Positions 57,255 to 64,000 of a stretch of 64,000 bases of DNA are shown piece by piece (position 1 is the stretch's first letter; every line of letters begins with the position of its first letter). This DNA comes from Streptomyces sp. DI166 (GTDB lineage: Bacteria; Actinomycetota; Actinomycetes; Streptomycetales; Streptomycetaceae), in NCBI RefSeq assembly GCF_900091315.1, contig NZ_FLSP01000024.1:32682-96681 (forward strand), read 5' to 3'. A program made the translations under genes and the position numbers. Below the pieces are notes generated by a model, which ran no database searches, had not been told where the DNA came from, and saw only the letters and a program-made list of their open reading frames with translations.

Positions 57255-57395
57255 CTACTGGCCGGAGTTCACCCCTGTGAGGGTGCTGTGACGCAGGACA
57301 CGTGGGATTGCCGGAAGTTTTACCCGCACGAATGATTGTTCCGCGCGGTCCGCACGTATTCCTTGACGTCCGAGCCTTACGCCTCAGGAGGTCAA

Positions 57396-58154
57396 ATGCG
57401 CTTGTCGCGCAGCACGGCGGGAACCGTCTTCGTCGGCGGCGCCCTGGTGCTCACCCTCTCCGCCCTCGCCTATCCGACGATGCTCGGAGTGCAGAAGACG
57501 TCGTCCGACACCTCGCGGATCATCGCCAACACCCAGTACGGGCCGTTGACGGAGGCGGATCGCGACTTCGTGGTGAAGGTGCGGTCGGCCGGGCTGTGGG
57601 AGTACCCGCTGGGCGAGATGGCGATGGAGCGCGGCACCACGGCGGCGATGAAGGAAGCCGGCAAGCACCTGGTCGTGGGACACGCGGGCCTGGACGAGAT
57701 GTGCCGCAAGATAGCGCCCGAGCTGGGCGTCACACTGCCCAACCAGGCCAGTCCCCAGCAGCAGCAGTTCGTGGCGACGATCGACTCCAAGAACGGCAAG
57801 GAGTTCGACTCCACGGCCGTGAACATCATGCGCGTCACGCACGGCCAGATCTTCCCGGCCATCGCCAAGATCCGCGCCAACACCCAGAACACGCTGGTCA
57901 GGCAGCTCGCGGACCTGGCCAACGACACGGTTCTGGACCACATCACGGTGCTGGAGAAGACAGGTCTGGTCAATCAGGAGCAGGTCATCTTCCAGCAGAC
58001 CGCCGACCCGAAGCTGCCGCAGGACCAGACGACCCCGCCCCCGCCGCAGCCCGGCTCCCCGATCCTGGTCCTCAAGCCGCGCCCGGACCTGAACATCAAC
58101 ACCGCCTCCCCGCAGCCGAACCCGAACCCGAACCCGAGCGGCACGGTGCGCTGA
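57396..58154 (+). CDS. DUF4142 family exported protein
   Basis: The protein has 252 residues from ATG 57396, with AGGAGG 5 bases upstream. It has a signal or anchor segment (TVFVGGALVLTLSALAYPTM) and a helical DUF4142 domain (LTEADRDFVVKVRSAGLWEY, KHLVVGHAGLDEMCRKIA), a ferritin-like bundle. The Pro-rich tail ends in repeated Pro-Asn pairs. It is divergent from the metallophore operon, about 250 bp away. The function is unknown, and an envelope role is inferred. Confidence 0.85.
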   Translation: MRLSRSTAGTVFVGGALVLTLSALAYPTMLGVQKTSSDTSRIIANTQYGPLTEADRDFVVKVRSAGLWEYPLGEMAMERGTTAAMKEAGKHLVVGHAGLDEMCRKIAPELGVTLPNQASPQQQQFVATIDSKNGKEFDSTAVNIMRVTHGQIFPAIAKIRANTQNTLVRQLADLANDTVLDHITVLEKTGLVNQEQVIFQQTADPKLPQDQTTPPPPQPGSPILVLKPRPDLNINTASPQPNPNPNPSGTVR

Positions 58155-58217
58155 CAGAGCCGGGATGCCGAGACGCGCGGGCCGGTACCGGGTACCGGCC
58201 CGCGCGGTACGCCCTGT

Positions 58218-58799
58218 TCAGCCGGTCTTCCAGCCGTTGCGGGTGTCGATGCGCGCCCACTCGGCCTCCCACTGGTCGAGCCGTCGGCGCTCCATGAGCT
58301 GACGGACGCCCCACAGGCAGCCGAGGACGGCGCCGGAGGCACACAGGGCGGCCAGGGTGCCCCCGGAGGCGGAGTGCAGCGTGATCTCGGAGCCGCTCAG
58401 GGGCTCGGAGGTGATCCGGCCGCTGTCGTCGGTCCAGACCTCGACCGCGGCGCCTTTTCTGATGTCCGGCATGACCCGCGCCTCGTCGGTGTGGGTCCGC
58501 CCGTCGGGCCCGGTCCAGCGCACCTTCGCCCACACCCGGTAGTCGGCCGGGACCCGCGCGGGCGCCTTGCCGACCGTGTCCTCCATCAGCACTGCCGACA
58601 CCTGCCGGCTGCGCTCGCGCTGCTCCTCGGCGGCCCGCTCCACCGCGCCGACCGCGGCCAGCCCCGCGACCACCCCGCACACCAGGGCGATCACCCATCC
58701 GGCAAGGACCACCCACGCCTCGACGAGATCGCAGCGCCGCCTGAGCGGACTGCGCCGCCACCGCCACATCCGTACTCGCTCGCACCGTGCCTCAGCCAC
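58218..58799 (-). CDS. Rv1733c-like two-TM membrane protein
   Basis: The protein has 193 residues from GTG 58799, preferred because GGGGG lies about 9 bases upstream; ATG 58769 is the alternative. It has WRWRRSPLRRRCDLVEAWVVL leading into TM1, an extracellular segment (YRVWAKVRWTGPDGRTHTDE), and TM2 near residue 160. This fits the actinobacterial Rv1733c family, whose function is unknown. It converges with the DUF4142 gene. Confidence 0.8.
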   Translation of the reverse strand: MAEARCERVRMWRWRRSPLRRRCDLVEAWVVLAGWVIALVCGVVAGLAAVGAVERAAEEQRERSRQVSAVLMEDTVGKAPARVPADYRVWAKVRWTGPDGRTHTDEARVMPDIRKGAAVEVWTDDSGRITSEPLSGSEITLHSASGGTLAALCASGAVLGCLWGVRQLMERRRLDQWEAEWARIDTRNGWKTG

Positions 58800-59037
58800 T
58801 GGCCGACACCCCCTGGAGAGCACCGACAGCACATACCCAGTGTGCGCCTGTCCGCCCGATGTCGCCCTGGACGGGTTCCCGACCCGATCTGTCGACGAAT
58901 GGACGGAGGTGGCCGAAAATCGACTGTCTTCGGCCCCCTTACTGTCCAAGGGGCGTGCGAGGAAAGTCAGTTCGCTTAAGTTGGGCACCACCTGATCACC
59001 ATCAGCCGATCACCACGCCACAGCAGGAGGCAGCACC

Positions 59038-59856
59038 GTGTCGGACGTCGATCCCCAGATCCGCGCGTCGATGGAGATACGCGCCCGCATCGACACGACG
59101 AAGCCGCACTCGGCGCGCTTCTGGAACTACTTCGTCGGCGGCAAGGACAACTACGAGGTCGACCGGGAGATCGGCGACCACATCAAGGAGATCTTCCCCG
59201 GGCTGGTCGACGTGGCCGTCACCAGCAGGCACTTCCTGGGCCGTGCCGTGCGCCACCTGGCCGGGGAGCAGGGGATCCGCCAGTTCCTGGACATCGGCAC
59301 CGGGCTGCCCACCGCCGACAACACCCACGAGGTCGCCCAGCGCGTCGCCCCGGACGCCCGGATCGTCTACGTCGACAACGACCCGATCGTGCTGGCCCAC
59401 GCGAACGCCCTGCTCACCAGCACCCCGGAGGGCAAGACCGCGTACCTGGACGCCGACCTGTACGACCCGAAGTCGGTGCTGGACGCCGCCGCCGAGACGC
59501 TGGACCTCTCCCAGCCGGTGGCGCTGATGATCCTCAACACCCTGGGCCATGTCGCCGAGCACGCCAAGGCCGTCGAGCTGATCCAGGCGCTGATGGCGGG
59601 CCTGCCATCGGGCAGCTACCTGGTGATCAGCGACAGCACCGCCACCAGCGAGGGCATGATCGCCGCGTCGGAGGCCTACAACTCCAGCGGCGCCGTCCCG
59701 TACTACGTCCGCCCGGTCGCGGAGATCGAGGCCTTCTTCGACGGCCTCGAACTGGTCGACCCCGGCGTCGTCCAGGTCACCAAGTGGCGCCCGGACGGCA
59801 CGGGCCCCCAGGACGTCGCCGTGGACGCGTACTGCGGAGTGGGCCGCAAGGCCTGA
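59038..59856 (+). CDS. DUF574-type SAM-dependent methyltransferase
   Basis: The protein has 272 residues from GTG 59038, with AGGAGG 7 bases upstream. The family motif ARFWNYFVGGKDNYEVDREI is followed by LDIGTGLPTADNTHEVAQ and VDNDPIVLAHANALL. These proteins are numerous in Streptomyces and their substrates are unknown. The gene stands alone and converges with a small hypothetical gene. Confidence 0.9.
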   Translation: MSDVDPQIRASMEIRARIDTTKPHSARFWNYFVGGKDNYEVDREIGDHIKEIFPGLVDVAVTSRHFLGRAVRHLAGEQGIRQFLDIGTGLPTADNTHEVAQRVAPDARIVYVDNDPIVLAHANALLTSTPEGKTAYLDADLYDPKSVLDAAAETLDLSQPVALMILNTLGHVAEHAKAVELIQALMAGLPSGSYLVISDSTATSEGMIAASEAYNSSGAVPYYVRPVAEIEAFFDGLELVDPGVVQVTKWRPDGTGPQDVAVDAYCGVGRKA

Positions 59857-59858
59857 CC

Positions 59859-60353
59859 TCACGCCCCCACGCGACGGGCCAGCCAGGGCGTGAGCTGAAC
59901 GCCCGGGATCAGCTCCTTGTACGTCTCGTCCCCGGGCAGCGGCACGACAAGCCACTGCCCGGGCGGGAACAGCCGCGCCTTGACCCGGGCGAGCCCGCGG
60001 TACACGGACGTCAGAAACGCGGGCACGGAGTCCCGGGGCACGTCATGGAACTCCACCCCCTCGACGGTGATCCGGGCGTCGCCCTCCGGGAACAGGCGGA
60101 CGTCCACGTCGGGCGCCCCGCCCAGCTCCACCAGCGCCTCGTGCGGCAGCGACCCGTCGGGGTCCAGTACGGCGAACAGCCCCGCCGACGTCCGCCGCGA
60201 GGTCCGGTCCGCCCCGATGTCGTCGGTGACGGCCATGCTCACCCCGAACTCCTCCGCGATCGCGCGGATGGCCTGGACAGCGGCCTCGGTGGTGGGCAGG
60301 TGGGTTCTCTCCGCGCCTTGATCCATGCCTTGATCATGCCGGAAGAACCCCAC
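59859..60353 (-). CDS. Hypothetical protein
   Basis: The protein has 164 residues from GTG 60353, or 155 from ATG 60326. It is a small soluble alpha/beta protein (AVQAIRAIAEEFGVSMAV, DVRLFPEGDARITVEGVEFH). It has no signal, TM segment or known motif. I do not recognise the family. Its stop is 2 bp from that of the DUF574 gene. Confidence 0.6.
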   Translation of the reverse strand: MGFFRHDQGMDQGAERTHLPTTEAAVQAIRAIAEEFGVSMAVTDDIGADRTSRRTSAGLFAVLDPDGSLPHEALVELGGAPDVDVRLFPEGDARITVEGVEFHDVPRDSVPAFLTSVYRGLARVKARLFPPGQWLVVPLPGDETYKELIPGVQLTPWLARRVGA

Positions 60354-60384
60354 AGAGGTCTAAACCTCTAAGCCTGCCTCCTAC

Positions 60385-61788
60385 TCAGGCCCCGCTCTCC
60401 GGTACCTCCGGCGGCTCCGTCGGGGTGGGCAGCGGCCGGCCGAACAGCACCGCCCGGGCCACCCTCGGCGCGAACAGTGCCGAGACCGGGCTGGACAGGG
60501 ACAGCACGCTCCGGAAGGCCGCGCCCACGACCGGGTCACCGGCTGTGCGTTCCATGACGCGGCGCAGGTACCACTCCGCGAAGCGGTCCGCGGAGCCGCC
60601 GTCGACGGCGTTGCCGAGCGCGCCCGGCATCTTCCGGTCCGCCCCCGCCGAGATGTCCCAGGCCTGCCGGGACGCGGCGAGCAGGGCCCGCTGGACCCGG
60701 CGCGTGGTGGGTGTGCGGCGCGGGTCGGTGAGGGCGTCGCGCAGGGCGACCGCGCTCATCGCGGCGGCGGCCATGCCCTGCCCGTAGATCGGGTTGAAGG
60801 TGCACAGTGCGTCGCCGGTGGCGAGGAACCCGGCGGGCGGGCCGGGCAGGTCGTAGCGGCGGCGGATGTTGGCGGTGCGGCGGTACCCGAAGGGCGCGGA
60901 CAGCGGCTCGGCCTCGGCCATCCAGCGGTCCAGCAGCGGGTGGCCCAGCCGCTTGGCGTAGGCCGTGAACTCGTCCGGGTCCGTGGGCGGTTCGTCGCCG
61001 CGCAGCCCGGAGACGATCACCAGATGGCTGCCGTCCTCCAGGGGCAGCGCCCCGCCGCCGTTCGGCTGGTCCGGGCCGGGGTAGACGTAGTAGCCGGTCG
61101 TCTCGCCGTCGAGTACGCCCTTCGGGCCCCGGTAGACGCGGGAGGCGTACGCCAGCCCCGTGTCGAGGGTCTCCTCGTGCGGCGGCACCGCGCCGATCCC
61201 GGCCAGCCACTGCGGGGCCTTCGTGCCGCTGCCGGAGGCGTCCACGACCAAGTCCGCCTCCAGCGCCCGGGGTTCGGCCGCGCGCGCCTCCCCGGACCGC
61301 TCCCGAACCAGCACGCCCCGCACCCGCGAGGCGTCCCCGAGGAGTCCGACGACCTCGGTGCCCTGGACGGTGTCGATCAGCGGGTTGGCGAGAACCCGAC
61401 GTCGAACCAGGCCCTCCAGTTGGGCCCGGGACCCGGTGTAGATGTACACCTGGGCCGGCACCCGGCGCAGCCAGCGCCCGGCCTGCCAGAGCACCAGGTC
61501 CGACGGCATGCCCACATACGGCGAGCCGGACTCCCGCAGCTCGGCGAGGAAGCCCGGCAGCAGCGCCTCCAGCGCCGACTGCCCGCCCTGGAGCAGCACA
61601 TGGGGGTGGCGCCCCTGCGGCACTCCGGCCCGTGGCTCGGGCCCCTCGGGATACCGGTCCCGCTCGATCACGGTCACCCGGTCGGCGTGCCCGGCCAGTA
61701 CCTGCGCCGCGAGCAGCCCCGCGAGGCTGCCGCCCACGACGACCGCATGCCGTCCACCCGAACGTCCCGCCCGCACGGCAGAATCCAC
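60385..61788 (-). CDS. FAD-dependent oxidoreductase, geranylgeranyl-reductase/monooxygenase-like
   Basis: The protein has 467 residues from GTG 61788, with AGGAGTG upstream. It has the dinucleotide motif VVVGGSLAGLLAAQVLAGH, ERDRYPEGPEPRAGVPQGRH, the DASGSGT segment and the FAD-binding GDALCTFNPIYGQGMAAAAM. The fold is that of class A flavoprotein monooxygenases. The substrate is not evident, and no biosynthetic partner lies beside it. Confidence 0.87.
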   Translation of the reverse strand: MDSAVRAGRSGGRHAVVVGGSLAGLLAAQVLAGHADRVTVIERDRYPEGPEPRAGVPQGRHPHVLLQGGQSALEALLPGFLAELRESGSPYVGMPSDLVLWQAGRWLRRVPAQVYIYTGSRAQLEGLVRRRVLANPLIDTVQGTEVVGLLGDASRVRGVLVRERSGEARAAEPRALEADLVVDASGSGTKAPQWLAGIGAVPPHEETLDTGLAYASRVYRGPKGVLDGETTGYYVYPGPDQPNGGGALPLEDGSHLVIVSGLRGDEPPTDPDEFTAYAKRLGHPLLDRWMAEAEPLSAPFGYRRTANIRRRYDLPGPPAGFLATGDALCTFNPIYGQGMAAAAMSAVALRDALTDPRRTPTTRRVQRALLAASRQAWDISAGADRKMPGALGNAVDGGSADRFAEWYLRRVMERTAGDPVVGAAFRSVLSLSSPVSALFAPRVARAVLFGRPLPTPTEPPEVPESGA

Positions 61789-61888
61789 CGGCCCACTCCT
61801 TGGTCACCCCGACACCGATACGCCGTCAAGTATCCAGCGCCCCGGGTCGGGTTGACCGAGTTTCGGCCCTTCCGGGCGGGTGGTTCGC

Positions 61889-62296
61889 TCACTCCTCCGT
61901 CGGCGACAGCCGCAGCGAGATGCTGTTGATGCAGTACCGCTGGTCGGTGGGGGTCGGATAGCCCTCCCCCTCGAAGACATGGCCGAGGTGGGAGCCGCAG
62001 CGGGCGCAGCGGACCTCGGTGCGGACCATGCCGTGGGAGGTGTCGGTCAGCAGCTCCACCGCGTCGGAGTCCTTCGGGTCGTAGAAGGACGGCCAGCCGC
62101 AGTGGGACTCGAACTTCGTGTCCGAGGTGAACAGTTCGGCGCCGCAGGCGCGACAGGAGTACACGCCCTGGGTCTTGGTGTCGGTGTACTCACCGGTGAA
62201 CGCGGGTTCGGTACCGGCCTGCCGGAGTACGGCGTACTCGGCCGGGGTCAGCTCCGCGCGCCACTGCTCGTCCGGCTTCTCGACGTCGTACGACAT
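61889..62296 (-). CDS. msrB: Peptide methionine-(R)-S-oxide reductase MsrB
   Basis: The protein has 135 residues from ATG 62296. Zinc is held by Cys48, Cys51, Cys97 and Cys100 (two CxxC pairs), and the catalytic Cys is Cys122 (RYCIN). HCGWPSF and SHLGHVF are family signatures. It repairs oxidised methionine in the cytoplasm. It lies 13 bp downstream of murC and is probably cotranscribed with it. Confidence 0.96.
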   Translation of the reverse strand: MSYDVEKPDEQWRAELTPAEYAVLRQAGTEPAFTGEYTDTKTQGVYSCRACGAELFTSDTKFESHCGWPSFYDPKDSDAVELLTDTSHGMVRTEVRCARCGSHLGHVFEGEGYPTPTDQRYCINSISLRLSPTEE

Positions 62297-62309
62297 GAGC
62301 CTCAGCTCC

Positions 62310-63695
62310 TCACTGCGACAGGCGGTCAAGGATCAGCGGGCCGAGTTCCGTCACGTCACCCGCGCCCATGGTGAGAACGAGATCGCCGGGCTTCGCCATT
62401 CCCGCCACCGCCGCGGCCACCTCCGCCTTGTCGTGGACCGCCGTGACGTCCGCGCCCGCGGCCCGCGCCGCGTCGATGATCAGCTCGCTGGTGATGCCCG
62501 GGATCGGGTCCTCGCGCGCCGGGTAGATGTCCAGCACCAGGGAGGCGTCCGCGAGGGCCAGGGACTGGCCCATCTCCTTGCCCAGCTCCTGGGTGCGGGA
62601 GAAGAGGTGGGGCTGGAAGACGACGAGGATGCGGGCGTCCCCGGCGGCGGCGCGCATGGCCTCCAGGTCGGCCGTCATCTCGGTCGGGTGGTGCGCGTAG
62701 GAGTCGATGACCTGCACGCCAGCGGCCTCGCCCTTGAGCTGGAGCCGGCGCTTGACGCCGGTGTAGGCGGCGAGCGCGGGGGCCAGCTCGGCGGCGGGGA
62801 TGCCGAGGGCGGCGCCCGCGGCGAGGGCGGCGACGGCGTTGTGCGCGTAGTGGCGGCCCGGGACGGAGACGGTGAAGGTCAGCTCCCGGCCGTCCAGCAG
62901 GACGGTGACCTCGCTCTTCAGCCCCTGCGCGACCACGGACAGCACGCGCACGTCGGCGTCCGCCGCCTCGCCGTACGTCACCACCCGCACGTCCCGCACC
63001 CGCCGGGTCAGCTCGCGGGCGCCCTCGTGGTCGGCGGAGATCACCAGCGTGCCGCCGGGCACGATCCGGCCGACGAAGGTCTCGAAGGACTCGTAGATCT
63101 CGTCCATCGAGGCGTAGTTGGCGTGGTGGTCCAGCTCCACGTTGAGCACGATCGCCACCTCGGGCGCGTACTTGTGGAAGCTGCGGTCCGATTCGTCGGC
63201 CTCGGCGACGAAGATGTCGCCCTCGCCGTGCAGGGCGTTGGAGCCGGGCGCGTCCAGGTCGCCGCCGATGGCGTAGGACGGGTTCAGGCCCAGTTCGCTC
63301 AGCGAGACCGCCAGCATCGAGGTGGTGGTGGTCTTGCCGTGGGTACCGGCCACCGCGATCGGCCGCAGCCCGTCCATCAGCGCGGCCAGCGCGTCGGAGC
63401 GGTGCACCACCGGGATGCCCAGCTCGGCGGCGCGGGCCAGCTCGGGGTTGTCGGCGCGGATCGCCGACGACACGACGACGCAGCTCGCGTCGTCGGCGAG
63501 GTGCTCGGCGGCGTGCCCGATGTGCACGGTCGCGCCCAGCTTCCGCAGCGCCTCGGCGGTCGCGGAGTCCTTGGCGTCGCTGCCGGCCACCGCGGCCCCG
63601 CGCTGCGCGAGGATCTTCGCGATGCCCGACATCCCGGCGCCGCCGATGCCGATGAAGTGCGGTCGGTCCATGGCGGAGGGAAGGCCGGGTGCCAT
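62310..63695 (-). CDS. murC: UDP-N-acetylmuramate-L-alanine ligase MurC
   Basis: The protein has 461 residues from ATG 63695, chosen because GGGAG lies 8 bases upstream; TTG 63710 would add five residues. The N-terminal UDP-binding domain has FIGIGGAGMSGIA, the P-loop is GTHGKTTTTSML, and the central EADESDRSFHKY and the C-terminal DSYAHHPTEM are typical. It adds L-Ala to UDP-MurNAc in peptidoglycan synthesis. Confidence 0.96.
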   Translation of the reverse strand: MAPGLPSAMDRPHFIGIGGAGMSGIAKILAQRGAAVAGSDAKDSATAEALRKLGATVHIGHAAEHLADDASCVVVSSAIRADNPELARAAELGIPVVHRSDALAALMDGLRPIAVAGTHGKTTTTSMLAVSLSELGLNPSYAIGGDLDAPGSNALHGEGDIFVAEADESDRSFHKYAPEVAIVLNVELDHHANYASMDEIYESFETFVGRIVPGGTLVISADHEGARELTRRVRDVRVVTYGEAADADVRVLSVVAQGLKSEVTVLLDGRELTFTVSVPGRHYAHNAVAALAAGAALGIPAAELAPALAAYTGVKRRLQLKGEAAGVQVIDSYAHHPTEMTADLEAMRAAAGDARILVVFQPHLFSRTQELGKEMGQSLALADASLVLDIYPAREDPIPGITSELIIDAARAAGADVTAVHDKAEVAAAVAGMAKPGDLVLTMGAGDVTELGPLILDRLSQ

Positions 63696-64000
63696 GTGCA
63701 TATCTCCCAAGATCCGGTACGACGGTGAAGGCGCCCGCGAGCGGTCGCGGCCCCAAGCCTATGGGGTGCCGGGTCCCGGCCGGACTAGGGCCTTTCGTTT
63801 GGATCAGCCTGGCTCTGATCGACGGTCCGTCGTGACTGAGCCGAGCGGGGGCGATGGGGGTGCCCCCGCGCGAGTTGTTCGAGCGTGGGGGAGCGTGCAG
63901 CTGCAAGGCGGAGGAGGGAGTCGACGCGATGGGGGTCCCTCCCGCGCGAGCGAAGCCGAGCGTGGGGGAGTCGGCGACCGACGACAACGCGGCTGGGGGT
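63696..64000. repeat. Non-coding end with direct and inverted repeats
   Basis: No gene is seen here. Two similar units of about 41-43 bases begin GATGGGGGT and end GCGTGGGGGAG (63853-63893 and 63928-63970). Each can fold into a hairpin; in the first the stem is CCCCCGCGC / GCGTGGGGG. The flanks (GGCCTTTCGTTTGGATCAG near 63788) look like the short interspersed repeats common in Streptomyces, possibly remnants of a small mobile element. Confidence 0.6.

Overview
The window is chromosomal DNA of a Streptomyces species or a very close relative. Base composition is extremely GC rich and GTG/TTG starts are common. Genes are packed into runs that overlap by four bases (ATGA/GTGA). Lineage markers are a geosmin synthase, a gamma-butyrolactone signalling locus, a conservon (cvnABCD), DUF574, DUF6230 and DUF6114 proteins, and the msrB-murC pair. 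Only one in-frame TTA codon was noticed in the whole window, in the P450 gene. No tRNA, rRNA or CRISPR array was seen.

Left part (1-16142). A 5' fragment of a tnpB gene with an IS-like hairpin sits at the edge. It is followed by a phosphotransferase-fold protein whose catalytic residues are replaced, an M24 peptidase, a small PDZ membrane protein, a LysR regulator divergent from a glutamine-amidotransferase-like protein, an unknown protein with a likely leaderless transcript, and geosmin synthase. Next comes a signalling locus: an alpha/beta hydrolase and a TTA-containing P450, converging on an afsA-type synthase gene followed by a receptor-type regulator and a DUF89 phosphatase. A second receptor and an NmrA-like reductase are divergent from afsA. 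Two sequences like autoregulatory elements lie in the promoter regions.

Middle part (16223-43179). Secreted proteins come first: a subtilisin with a P domain, a membrane-anchored lytic polysaccharide monooxygenase, a small exported protein, and a DUF6230/DUF6114 pair. A conservon separates a glycine-betaine-type binding protein from its ATPase and permeases. Then follow an extracytoplasmic flavin-transfer set (ApbE, FMN-binding protein, ferric-reductase-like membrane protein) next to a two-component system. Last is a glycan-like locus of an epimerase with a zinc-ribbon-like insert, a second two-component system, two GT-A-type glycosyltransferases, a methyltransferase, a molybdopterin enzyme and a polytopic membrane protein.

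Right part (43184-64000). The most interesting region is a ten-gene operon on the minus strand (57144 down to 45945). It encodes an amino-acid-ligase-type ATP-grasp enzyme, a DUF364 protein, an SbnA-like PLP enzyme, a dipeptide epimerase, an MFS exporter, a methyltransferase and a complete peptide/nickel-type ABC importer. A 19-bp near-palindrome of Fur-family type covers its promoter. Together these suggest an undescribed, metal-repressed, non-NRPS metallophore made, exported and re-imported by one operon. The fused importer ATPase carries a 45-bp coding minisatellite in its linker. A large SpoIIE-type phosphatase gene overlaps the operon's 3' end. The window closes with a DUF4142 protein, small membrane and hypothetical proteins, a DUF574 methyltransferase, a flavoprotein, msrB, murC and a repeat-rich non-coding end.
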